Of a DNA stretch of 64,000 bases, positions 20,401-29,156 are shown one piece after another. Made by a program: the position numbers and the translations under genes. Each line of letters starts with the position of its first letter. Position 1 is the stretch's first letter. Origin of the DNA: Parelaphostrongylus tenuis. Its lineage: Eukaryota; Nematoda; Chromadorea; Rhabditida; Metastrongylidae. The stretch is from assembly GCA_019055375.1 (NCBI GenBank), contig JAHQIW010000610.1, forward strand, positions 1 to 64,000. The letters are read 5' to 3'. The notes under the pieces are model-generated. The model did not search any database and had not been told where the DNA came from. It was given only the letters and a program-made list of their open reading frames with translations.

Positions 20401-23400
20401 AATAGTCGAATATATGGGTATGATTCATTGCGCAAACCATGAGAGGTCGAATGTTGGTCACTGCGAAGTTGGGGCACTTTAGCACCTGACACGCGGTCAT
20501 TGTGTAAACAAATCGGCGTCTATTCCTTTATATTTTTGGGTGTATATCCTCCCTGCAAATGATTGGCTGAACCTAAAGGCACCGTGCTACTGATGGGGCT
20601 GTAATGCCGAAACATGTGTCTACTAGCACTATATAAGTGCCATACCAGACCTCGTGATAGGCTTGAGATTTGTTATCAGATTACATATTGTTTCGAGCGA
20701 AGTCTATATAACCAATTAAATGTAATGCCATCTTTGAAGGTGTTCAGAGATCACAGTCGTAAAGGCTCTCACAGTTTTCTCTAGTTTTTTTTTCTGGAAA
20801 AGGAAGGCAGCCTTTTTTTTTCATCACATTGTGATGTGTAATAACTATCCGATCTTGTTGGATAGGTGACGGCTTTCAAGCAGCAATTGGAAGGAGATGA
20901 AGCGTATAGGCATTTTCCTAGACCAAACATTCACTAAAGGAAGGTCACAGTAGCTCTTGATGGTGTACGTCTGAGAGCATCTACTGTAGCACTTTTTAAA
21001 TTCGGGGCAAATTATTCTACCCGTTTTTTCCAGAACGCTGACAATCTTTCTTCCAGCTTTCAACTCCGACATAACCGATCAAAAGCACTTTTTTTTATTC
21101 AGCTAGTACCACTAGGTTGAAATGAGGATTTATTCGGCTAAAATTTTGACGTCTCCTTCAGCGCAAGTGATTCAAGGCGATTGTCGTCCTTAGGCGTTCG
21201 TCCTCTATGTGGTCTCTTCTACATTTCGTTGAGGTCGAATCTTCATTGGTGGAGCACCGCTCGAATCCGAATCCGATGTCTACGATTTGTTATATAAAGA
21301 GATTGCATCCCGTCACGACGTCTAAGCACTCGTCGTATAACTAACGCTACGAACACTTAACGGGTAGTTTATAGAAGTAACTTTGCCTCTATCACCACCC
21401 TCAACGGACTTTTTGCCTCTTTCCCTTCAACTCACCACCGACTTATTCACGCATCTCGGCAGTTACCCGCTAAGAGCATCTGGAACACGCTAACATACTG
21501 TGAGTCCACTGAAGTGTTTTTCGTCCATATGTCATCTGCTCTTCGTAGTAGTTAACAGCTAGAGATTGGTCATTATCATTTGAAGCTGAGGATGAGCGTA
21601 GATAACCAATTAAAGCAGCGCACAATTCTTGCACAAATTTATCCAATAACTGGTTATTGCCGAGTGGTTGTGTTGTTCGGCGCGACTCAACGCGGAATCG
21701 ATCCCACAGCCTGCCAACATTCTCCTGTAGTCAACGACGAACGCCCTATGGAAAGCCACCAGCCAGACTATCCTCGAGATTGCAAGGAGACGTACTCGAC
21801 CAGTCTTCTACGACGTTTATGAAGAAGGCGAAAAACAGACTGAATGCCAGAAATGCTGGGACCCGCTCGTGAAAAGAAAGCAGCGTGAAGACGGGTCAAA
21901 TAGAGTCAAGTAAACATGAAAAGGGATATCCAGTAGCTGTCATGTCAGCTCTACTGAGTACTATGTCAATATGTGCTTACCATGATAAATCTGTTGAAGT
22001 TTAGTTGTTGACATATTCGATACGTCATATCGGAGAAACAGGGGCAGCAGTGCAAGAAGCTCGGTAGTGTAGTGGTCAATACGCGCTCCCGGTAAGGGTT
22101 GAATGCGGGTTCAACTCCGGCCACAGATCACGAATCTTGCATATTTTAAGCATTTTTACATATATAACTGTAACATAACGTTGTTATAAAAACAGTATAG
22201 TTGAGGATTAATGTAGGTTGGGACTAAATGGTAAAAAATACTACTTTCTTTGCACCAATCCGGTATTAGAGATCCTCATCACTAGCGTCTTTGGTTTCTT
22301 TCTTCTCTTTATTCTACCTCTCCGGCGAGCTTCTCATGCTTTTTCGCCAAAATCACTAAAGTTAGAGAGATAAACTAAAGATTGTAGGACTGTTGTCTGT
22401 CTACTTCATCCACACTTCTTTTTTCAGATATCGTACCAGTCAAGGTGAATACTTGGTGAATATCGAGGGTTCACAGACTCAATCCCCTTATGAGTTTTAC
22501 GCCAGGCCAATCAAGAGAGAAAGAATCCGCACCATTCAGAGTGAGTTTTTCTGTTAAAAGTAGTCAGCTAATTATTACACCGTAAATTAGGAGACTAGAC
22601 GACATTTGAACTTCGTCCTCTGGCGGGGCGTGATGGTTAGTGATACCATGTATCGGGAAGCAGGGCGCTGGTTCGATCCCCTTCACCAACACTTCTTGCA
22701 GTCAGTCAGCTGAACGCTTAGGAATACCTCAGCTCAGCTACGTCCGAGATTGCAAAGAGAATCGTCTCGATCAACGTTCTACGTTTATGGAGAGGACGAA
22801 TTTTTGAAGCAGCAGCCGAAGCGACACTTAAAGTGTCCGAAGGCCTTTGTGAAGAAAGAACGCGAAGAAACGAATCGAATACAAAAACTGTTGGAACTTA
22901 TATAGTGAATTGTGGTCACAGGTGATGTAAATAGAAGGCTAGAAGCTTCAGAGGATAAAGCTATTATCGTCAACCAATTTTTGAGGCATGCGTCATGCAC
23001 TTGACATCATCAAGCATCGCTTGGAGTAGTGATTGCATACCTAGATTATACAATGACTCGCAATGCCCAACCGATGCATCAAGCCAGTTGCAATCCTCCT
23101 CGACAAGTTTGCAAGCGATTCACCAACTCCGAAGGATGGAAACCTTGGTGAGCCTTGAGCGCGGTATCGAACCATCAACTATTGTTTGGTCGACCACGTA
23201 TGTGTCGCAATAAATCTTTAACCTCTGCGCCATATGCATCCTTGTTGTGAATAAATAAGTAATCAGAAAGTTGTTATTACGTTATGTTCCCAAGAATTTA
23301 TCTGAATTTTTGTTGAATTTAACATACGGAACATTCTTAACATCAGGTCGTTGCGTAAGTTTCGGTACTAGAGGAATAAACACGAGATTTACTGATCAGA

Positions 23401-26063
23401 ATTTATTGAGACTGCATGTTATGGTATTTTTCAGTAGCGCACTTTCTTGGGAACATTTTCGTATGCAACTTACCTGTACATGCTCCAATATGGAGGCAAC
23501 AAATTCTCTTGCTAATCAAGTAATCAAGCACGAATGGCGCGTAGATTAAAATGTTAGTGAAGCGGCGCGCGAAATCGGTGGATCTTCCTGTGGACGGCTG
23601 GAGCGCAGCTGATCCTTCAGACTGTTCTCTCCAGCTCTGTACTTCGTGAACCACTTCCTAGCCGTCCTTTCTATAGCCGTATCATCGCCTCAAGCTTCAT
23701 TAATTTTGCGCGTCGCTTAGTTAGCGTGTTCCTCTGTGCGCCATTCGCGCATGAGTAGCGAGCGAATATCTTCTCACTACAGCTCGATTTCAATGCAAGT
23801 ACAGGCAAGTTGTATAAAGAAATGTTCGCAGGAAAATGGGCCTCTGAACGGTACCAAAATCATGCAGTTTTAATTATTTCTGGTCAACAAATTTGGTGTT
23901 TATTGCTCTAATGTCAAAACTTGTGAAACTACCTAAAAATATAACTAATGTAACGTAAACTAAAGGAAAATGACAGGTGATGACGAGTTCGTCGATGAAG
24001 TACAGTTACAATCGGAATGTGACGCTATGCTTAGCGCTCATGATGAGTTGAGGAAGAAGGCTACAATCCTGGATGCATTCTATTCATTGGAGGAGAACCG
24101 AAGTCCCATTGACAGAACTCAATGGTTAGGGATGTTCAAGTTTTCAGTTATTGATTAGATTTGGTTTGGAAATATATCTTTTTTGAAGGTTTGTGATACA
24201 TTCGACATCAAGCGGGAGTTGAAACCAGTTGGTTGCTGATAGTTTCGATGGGATATATTGAAAGAAGAGTGATAACAAAGCGGTGACCTTGGTCAGTGAT
24301 ACGGTAGAAGCACGCATCCCCCGATATGGATGAAATGCTGGTTCAACTCCCGCCTGGAGTCAAATGCTTGATACCACTCAGTACTCTTAGACGTACATTC
24401 ATAACACTGCTAAAAATTAGCAAAAATTAAGAATTTGAATGATTTGAGAAATGTTCTCCTTCAGTTCCACATGGCTAAAGGATAACGTGCGCGTGTTCGC
24501 GATTTGTGCCTGTTGTGAGGAACGTGCTGCATACACCGGCGAATGGCAACGTGTCGAGGTTATTTTTCTAACTACGTGCATCTCTTATTCCTTTGGATTT
24601 CATTCTGATACGTTTATGCTTTCACCTCCATCACCTGTAAGAGCGCGTGTGGTGCAGTGTGGTTAGTGGTCACTTTGCGACGCACATGTGATCAACGGTT
24701 CGGTTGGGACAGAGGATTAAACTAACCCCTCGATTATCACTTTGCTTCCTGAGACACCACGTCACTATCCATGGCGCTAGCTCACCCGTTTCAGTTCCCC
24801 CACTCTCGAATTATTCGATGTAATTCTCTAGTTCCTTAGACAGCGTTTAGTACTCAGTTTACTACCGCCCTGTGTCAGCGGGATAACAACGTATTTAGCC
24901 TTTTTAGCTTGTATCATTGAGCTTTGAATGGACCCTTCCGTTGTCGACGTGTGTACGTTGTATAAAGCGGAGGTCATCATCATAATTCTCCGAACGGGTT
25001 GATCCACCTCTACTCTTCAATGGCCTGTACACTGATCATAATCACGTTGATGTACTTTATGATTTTTTATTCTGTGTTAATGTAGTTGTTCTAAAACTTA
25101 TGTAAATTGAGAAGAGATTAATACCTTCCAATCGACTATTCTGAGACCTCGCTTAGGGATCCAATGTAGTTTGGAAATGTTTTGAGCTTCTAAAGAGGTC
25201 TGGTACGGCATCTCGAGTGGTGTACGTTGGTTTCAGCTTTCCCACTCGCCTCATCAGTACATGCCCTACGGCACCAATTGACATCGATAGAAGAGGTGAG
25301 CCCTAGGGCATGTTGAACTAATGAGGAGTGTGAGATCGCCGAAACATACCTATACCACGCGAAATGCCACATCAGACCACAGAGCAGGCTCAAAACATTC
25401 TATCAGACTTTAAGAAGGGCTCAATTTCTTTACGATAGTGTTGCCTTGTTATCCACAAAGAAAGATAAATTATTTCCACTTGCGAATGCTTTCGAATCAC
25501 CGAAGATTTTCATGAGTGAATACATTCAGATTCTCTCGTGTAACGAATTCGCATGTGTCCTTTTTGTCGACTCGGGAGGGACGGAACTTGTGTTACCTCA
25601 AAGCTTATACAAAATTCATCCTAGGTTCGTTTTTTTTTCTGCCTTTCAAGTTTTGAGCATTGCACTTGTATTATATTGTACTTCTGAGGACCTCTTACTA
25701 TGACAAGATAATCAGCTTTCGAACGGGAATTTTTAGCCACTGTACCTATCCAGCCATGTGTATGCAGTTATGTATGCATGGAGTGAAGCCAAATACGGAC
25801 AGTAGTGGACTGGAATGGGGAGAGGGATCCAAGGCTCTCTGGAGGGAATTGTTGCGAGAAGATTTACCCATGGTGATAGGGGTTCTAAGTACGTCTTTCT
25901 AAAATTCTTCTTTCCTTTCTAATCTTCTCTGTTCATTGTTGTGAAAACTACGGGTGATGTCTGTCTTCCAGTATCGTATTTTGTCCGGTTTACACCGAAG
26001 GTGAAAGATGTTGTAAATTCCACCGACGTAGCTTCTCAATATCAGGCCATAACGAGAGTATAG
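14495..26063 (+). CDS. Tandem extended-Tudor protein, ERI-5/EKL-1 family
   Basis: In C. elegans, ERI-5 and EKL-1 are paralogous Tudor proteins that hold RNA-dependent RNA polymerase/DRH-3 modules in small-RNA complexes (ERI-5 links RRF-3 to Dicer). Exons read here: 14495-14608, 15979-16097, 16166-16289, 17101-17155, 17626-17730, 18408-18533, 19618-19773, 19855-20042, 22428-22540, 23977-24139, 24465-24558, 25530-25624, 25737-25888 and 25972-26063. All junction phases agree except 16289 to 17101, where a short linking exon is missing. The product is about 560-570 residues. Tudor 1 shows SPSCIWVRL, EYCLAPIRDRTYARCRVLE and TVRVLFIDEGVDAWV. A Pro-rich linker (RKPPPSLEDIPPYRR) follows. Tudor 2 shows SPYEFYARP, CEERAAYTGEWQRVE and CVLFVDSGG. 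The neighbour trap-3 also abuts eri-5 in C. elegans as I recall (Y38F2AR.2/.1). The Tudor fold is clear; the subfamily rests on architecture and synteny. Confidence 0.8.
14700..15010. repeat. Divergent pair of S2 SINE pieces
   Basis: A minus-strand S2 head (14705-14790: GGCGGGAATAGAGCCCTCG, CGCGTGTAACCACTGCGC) is followed by a plus-strand tail (about 14890-15000: CTTCCGCCTGAGGTC, GCATATCACCC, AACATCGTAATA). Lies in intron 1 of the Tudor gene. Confidence 0.55.
15205..15310 (+). repeat. tRNA-like SINE, S2-related
   Basis: Reads TTCCGATAGTGTAATAGG, GGACACTGGAAAAGG and GTGGGTTCGTTGCCC. The A- and B-box spacing is tRNA-like. A G-rich run (GGGGGGAGGGG near 15545) follows downstream. Confidence 0.5.
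16345..16700. repeat. Head-to-head pair of S2 SINEs
   Basis: The minus copy (about 16360-16460) and plus copy (16563-16700: GGGATTGATAGTGCAGTG, GGGTTCGATTTC, CATAGTATAATAACG) flank the usual centre (GATTACTCACAGCTACG, ATATCGGCGAAAGAGT). Within the Tudor gene, in the intron where a linking exon is still missing. Confidence 0.6.
16755..16990 (+). repeat. tRNA-like SINE, family S1
   Basis: Plus-strand S1 with GGTCGATGGTTTGATTTCG, CCAAGCCATGCAGTCC, AGTACCGGACTTTTGAGTAG, CGCGAGTCATTGTAGAGGCC and GATTCAATCACCTC in family order. Confidence 0.65.
18195..18345 (+). repeat. tRNA-like SINE, family S2
   Basis: AACAGGATCCGCAGTAG, AGCACGCGCTTCCGC, GGGTTCGGTTTCCG and CATAGTATCATACCACTGC: a well-preserved S2 copy in the Tudor gene. 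Confidence 0.65.
18579..18608 (+). repeat. Interstitial telomeric TTAGGC array
   Basis: Four consecutive TTAGGC units (nematode telomere repeat) lie between CGTGC and TTTGTAGCGAG. The uninterrupted version of that junction (CGTGC-TTTGTAGCGGG) exists in the fold-back element at 26617-27215, read on its minus strand. Confidence 0.9.
18750..18965 (-). repeat. tRNA-like SINE, family S3
   Basis: Minus-strand S3: CATGACCCGTCATCAG, GCATTCGATTCG, TTTCGTCTTCTTG, TCTCCTTGCAATCTCGAGG and TTGACCGCCGGAGAG in order. Confidence 0.65.
19285..19535 (-). repeat. tRNA-like SINE, family S1
   Basis: GGAGGTGACTGAATGCATAT, CTGGCCTTTACGATGACT, CGGAGGGATAGAAAGC, GGAACTGAACCATCG and CACCTCTACTACTTC match the minus-strand S1 order. 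It ends about 90 bp before Tudor-gene exon 19618-19773. Confidence 0.65.
20282..20322 (-). ncRNA. Degenerate hammerhead motif, family E
   Basis: Minus strand: ATGACGA (first core base lost), perfect stem II GGCT-GCAA-AGCC with a GNRA loop, then AAAA in place of GAAA and CAAGTGTC. The core changes should abolish activity; stem II remains intact. Confidence 0.4.
20584..20630 (+). ncRNA. Degenerate hammerhead motif, family E
   Basis: Core CTGATGG (last A to G), stem II GGCT-GTAA-TGCC, core GAAA (20609-20612), stem III ACAT/GTGT, cleavage base C, then TAC and TAGCAC, the last pairing with GTGCTA on the 5' side. Sense orientation in a Tudor-gene intron. Confidence 0.4.
21650..21910 (+). repeat. 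tRNA-like SINE, family S3
   Basis: TTATTGCCGAGTGGTTGTG, GGAATCGATCCC, CCTATGGAAAGCCACC, TATCCTCGAGATTGCAAGG, CTACGACG and AACAGACTGAATGCC in S3 order, ending GTGAAGACGGGTCAAATAG. Confidence 0.65.
22040..22200 (+). repeat. tRNA-like SINE, family S2
   Basis: CTCGGTAGTGTAGTGGTC, ATACGCGCTCCCGG, GCGGGTTCAACTCC and CATATATAACTGTAACATAA. One of the most tRNA-like heads, but no matching acceptor stem. Confidence 0.6.
22615..22915 (+). repeat. tRNA-like SINE, S3-related
   Basis: GGCGGGGCGTGATGGTTAG, GGCGCTGGTTCGATCCCC, TACGTCCGAGATTGCAAAG, TCAACGTTCTACG and GAAACGAATCGAATAC. The head differs from standard S3, suggesting a subfamily or recombinant. It starts 75 bp after Tudor-gene exon 22428-22540. 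Confidence 0.55.
22980..23245 (-). repeat. tRNA-like SINE, family S1
   Basis: GCATGCGTCATGCACTTGAC, ACAATGACTCGCAATG, CCGAAGGATGGAAACC, GGTATCGAACCATCAAC and GTATGTGTCGCAATAAATC: minus-strand S1. Confidence 0.6.
23440..23800. repeat. Inverted repeat in Tudor-gene intron
   Basis: GCACTTTCTTGGGAACATTTTCGTATGC and AATCAAGCACGAATGGCGC on the left are mirrored by GCGCCATTCGCGCATGAG and GTACAGGCAAGTTGTATAAA further right, partly through the CTCCAGC/GCTGGAG centre. A related sequence lies at 17850-18130. No coding frame. Confidence 0.35.
24275..24420 (+). repeat. tRNA-like SINE, family S2
   Basis: GCGGTGACCTTGGTCAGTG, GAAGCACGCATCCCC, CTGGTTCAACTCCCG and ATACCACTCAGTACTC: plus-strand S2. Confidence 0.6.
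25190..25430. mobile_element. Inverted-repeat element of family F
   Basis: GGTCTGGTACGGCATCTCG, GTGGTGTACG and CAGTACATGCCCTA are mirrored by AGGGCATGTTG, CATACCTATACCACG and GAAATGCCACATCAGACC. Each arm carries a hammerhead-like core, minus at about 25216-25266 (CTGATGA, GGC...GCT, GAAA) and a decayed plus copy near 25320 (CTAATGA ... GAAA). Confidence 0.5.
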
Positions 26064-26600
26064 TCCGAAGCATTAATGAAAGGTTGCTGCTGACTTAACG
26101 ATGGACCTATGAACGTAATGTAGTGAAGAGTCATTCTGCACATCTTATCCTGACATTCTGTCACCTTTCGTCCCGTTGATTGCCTATTGACTCCGACGGG
26201 CACCACTAAAACTTCTATCTTTATCCATTGAGTGCAAAGGTAGCCTACTGGTTCTTCTTTGCTTTAGGCGTTTAGCATCCCATCTCTCTTTTAGGCTTTT
26301 TGTTAAGAAAGCGGGCCATCGGGTTAGTGGTCTCCCGTGGTGAGCTTAGCATCCTGAGAAGTCGGTCGGTGACGCTTTTAGTCCATCGGTTGTCATTAAA
26401 GCAGATTACGTGTTCGGTCTACTTCCTTCCCTAATGTCTACCTCCGTTAATATTTCAAACTACAATATAAAGAGGATGTTAGCGACTTAATTCGGTGTTC
26501 CAAGCTACGATTGAGCTCGGCATTTCCGCCCGTAAACTCAGCTTAAATGTATAAGCTTCTCGTAAGTTGAGGCACTTGAGCAATAAACACAAATTCAATA
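26064..26600 (+). other. Nothing recognised downstream of Tudor gene
   Basis: Unique-looking DNA after the Tudor-gene TAG. An ATTAAA lies near 26395 and CAATAAACAC near 26581; either could be a poly(A) signal. No repeat family match was seen. Confidence 0.4.
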
Positions 26601-26616
26601 ATATACATGGATTACT

Positions 26617-27215
26617 GATGGTCATTCGATAATCTGAATCTCGACAGTCTTTATGCTAAGATTGGTTTTTGCAGAAATCTCTATAAAGCGCTATTAGAGC
26701 AAAAAGAAAACCCACGTTCTGTGCTCGAGGTACTTAGCTTGTCCCTTGAACTTTATGACGGGTTTATTTGGTACTGTGAAACAGAGAAAAATTTTGTACC
26801 TAGGAACGATAGAACAAGGTCTCTTTTACAAATCTTATACAAAATCCAGTTTTTTCAGAGAGGGGAAAAAATTTCTAAATAAGTGACACTCTGCGCATGA
26901 TTTCGACTGCCGGTTTGAAAAAGCGCGCTATTTGAGAGCCGCGCGAATTTCTTTACTTTTAAAGATTTCTTACCCTTTTCCGCGAAAATTTCTAGGTTTC
27001 TTTGTACGAGGGTTGTAAAGGAGACTTTCTTCTATCGTTCTATAGTTACAAAATTTTTCCTTGTCTCACATTGCCAAATAAACCCGCTACAAAGCACGCG
27101 ACACACTAGCTACTTCGAGTGCGAGACATGATTTTGTTTTTGCTCTAGATAAACCGTTTCAAAAGCCAGTCTTAGCATCAAAATTGTCGAAATTTGGGCA
27201 GTCGCATGACTACCA
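26617..27215. mobile_element. Long fold-back element with arms of about 230 bp
   Basis: The left arm reads GGTCATTCGATAATCTG, ATGCTAAGATTGG, TTAGAGCAAAAAG, CGGGTTTATTTGG and AACGATAGAACAAGG. The right arm gives the reverse complements in mirror order (TTCTATCGTTCTATAG, GCCAAATAAACCCG, TTTTTGCTCTAG, CCAGTCTTAGCAT, GTCGCATGACTACC). It carries family H ends and no open frame. The same terminus, with TTAGGC repeats inserted, is at 18570-18625. Confidence 0.75.
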
Positions 27216-27819
27216 GTAATCCGTGTATATTATTAAATTGGTGTACATTGCTCTAGTGCCAAAACTTTGGAGAAGTCCTGGTTTATCACACGACCCAACA
27301 CCACGTATTGTGAGGATTTTGTAGTATTTCTTGCACTCGGTTCATAGAATCGCATCGGTCAGCCACATACATAGGTGCTTGAATCTGGCGTTTGGATTCG
27401 GTCACCGATTGAGGATGCTAATGATCATTGTGGATAACGTTAACTGTACTAGATCAGTTCGTGGGATCATAATATAGGTGTACCAGGACATTTCCGGACC
27501 ATCATCACAGCGATTCGCTAACATTTTTGTGGGTTTTACTGTGGACTAGGACGAACAAGCTAATCCCGCTAGTTCTAAAACAGTGTACATAAATTTTTTT
27601 TGAAATAGAAATAGATGGCCTTTGTACACGAGTTTGTTGTGTGACATATTTCTTTTACTCTAAACCTAAAATCAGTTCTAGCATGACGAGGTTAGTGCCA
27701 TTCTCGGTATACTGCGCGTAATACATCTTCTTATGGCGATATGAGAGCAGATACTGTGTTTACTTCACACGCATACAAGACAGACTTTTCATCAAAAATC
27801 TGTCACCCTTGTATTGTAG

Positions 27820-28142
27820 AACTATTGTAGAACGACTGAACTCGGCTGAGGATAACCGAGTTCTGCTAGCCAGCGAACCAGCATGGCGCCGTCCTGGAGT
27901 GATGTTCATTCAATTTATGAAGGTTTACGGCGATAACAGTTCAACATTGGAGAAGTTCTGCAACCCAGCTAGAGGTCAAGATAGTGGTATTGTCTGCGAA
28001 GACATACCTCGTGAGTGGGTTTACGATAGCTTCTCATAATAGTTCTCACATCCTTCGTTGTCCCCGTTTTTTGTGGATATTTTTGAGTTATATCGTGCCT
28101 ACAGGACCACACAACAGCTTTCAACTTTCGAAGTCTTTTTAG
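27820..28142 (+). CDS. Two terminal exons of an unidentified protein
   Basis: An internal exon ends at 28010 with a good donor (CCTC|GTGAGT). It joins an exon at 28105-28142 (acceptor CTACAG) that stops at TAG 28140-28142. The reading frame is uninterrupted and phase-consistent: NRVLLASEPAWRRPGVMF, then STLEKFCNPARGQDSGIV, ending PHNSFQLSKSF. The acceptor of the first exon is either 27819 (TATTGTAG, phase 2) or 27830 (TATTGTAG, phase 1). I recognise no family. It may be the true C-terminus of the Tudor gene through an unseen linking exon, or the remains of a separate gene. Upstream exons were not found. An AATAAA at 28538 lies about 400 bp downstream. Confidence 0.5.
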
Positions 28143-28524
28143 ATTCTAAATTTAAGTGCATTATATTCATTACATCGAGCAATAGAATCCTACCAAACTA
28201 GAGATGAGTCCTAACAGTTATGATCTCCGTGAAGTTCTGCTTATCGTTTCTTTCATTTGATTCATCATCTCCTTTCCGATTGAATCGATTTTGATGAACT
28301 TATCAGTCAGTGCGGTTAGCAGATCCAGTTACACAGTTCTAAGTAGAGCCGTTCATTGTGTACCATTTACCAGTGTCATTGTATGAGGGTAATACTATGT
28401 GCAGGTAAGAAATATTCATACATAGACTTATTTTGTCATTTACGAAAGCTACTAACGTTACCTTACACTACACGTAATGCGGTTGTTTTGAGACACATAC
28501 AGTTATCATATGTCATGATAAAAT

Positions 28525-28543
28525 TTTATTGTTGTTGAATAAA
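28525..28543. terminator. Back-to-back poly(A) signals for convergent genes
   Basis: TTTATT at 28525-28530 is an AATAAA on the minus strand, and AATAAA stands on the plus strand at 28538-28543. They lie 7 bp apart in the gap between the last plus-strand coding exon (28142) and the minus-strand ndx-9 stop (29157). Use of either signal is inferred. Confidence 0.45.
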
Positions 28544-29156
28544 GATGATTCAAAATCAACTTCATGAGTGATAATCGATAGCTACTTTTCGATAATAAAC
28601 TACGTTATACTAAATAAGACGATTCACCCACGATTTGATCATGTGGTGAGCGATAGCACCCTGAGGTGGTATATACATAAGTTTTTGACGATCATTCACA
28701 TCCTTCGATAAGTTCTAAAAATGAAATATTTTTCAAGAAATAATTGACTATTGTGGAATTGCGAAATGGACAGTCATGAGAGTTTCACAGTTAGATGGTT
28801 AAGTGGGAATCGAGAGTGCTTCAGGTGCATTTTACCACCCAAACTTATCTGTCAGGGTATTTTCATTCATATCTTCTTGATATACAGAAAACTTGAAAGT
28901 AGACAATTGGCCCCTTCGAGTCATTTGTTTCAAAAAAAAAAAAAAAAGAACAGTCGAAAAATGCAATGTAACTGTGGTAGTCAATTACTATGAAGAACAC
29001 AATCTACTCATGCCGTTTTGCCAAAAATGGAAGGAGTAAAGGGCTTTACTCTAAAGTTGTGCTCTGTGTTACATTGTCCTTATGTTCTTCGTGAGAGGGA
29101 CAAGGAGCATCACACCTGCCTACCCAAGTCAGGTGGAATTGCCGAATTCAAGGGAA

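Larger units (their letters stand above)
20225..20720. mobile_element. Inverted-repeat element of family E
   Basis: The left arm (TTATGAGGTCTGTTATGGC, ACTTATATGGTG) and the right arm (ATATAAGTGCCATACC, AGACCTCGTGATAGG) are reverse complements. Each arm includes a hammerhead-like core pointing outward (minus at about 20282-20322, plus at 20584-20630). The interior has GGGGGATATGCCTCC and its partner GTGTATATCCTCCC. No open frame, so it is non-autonomous. Confidence 0.65.

Noticed and set aside
22060..22140. Possible genuine tRNA gene
   Set aside because: A- and B-boxes are good, but the ends do not form a 7-bp acceptor stem and the sequence continues into the S2 SINE tail shared with many copies.
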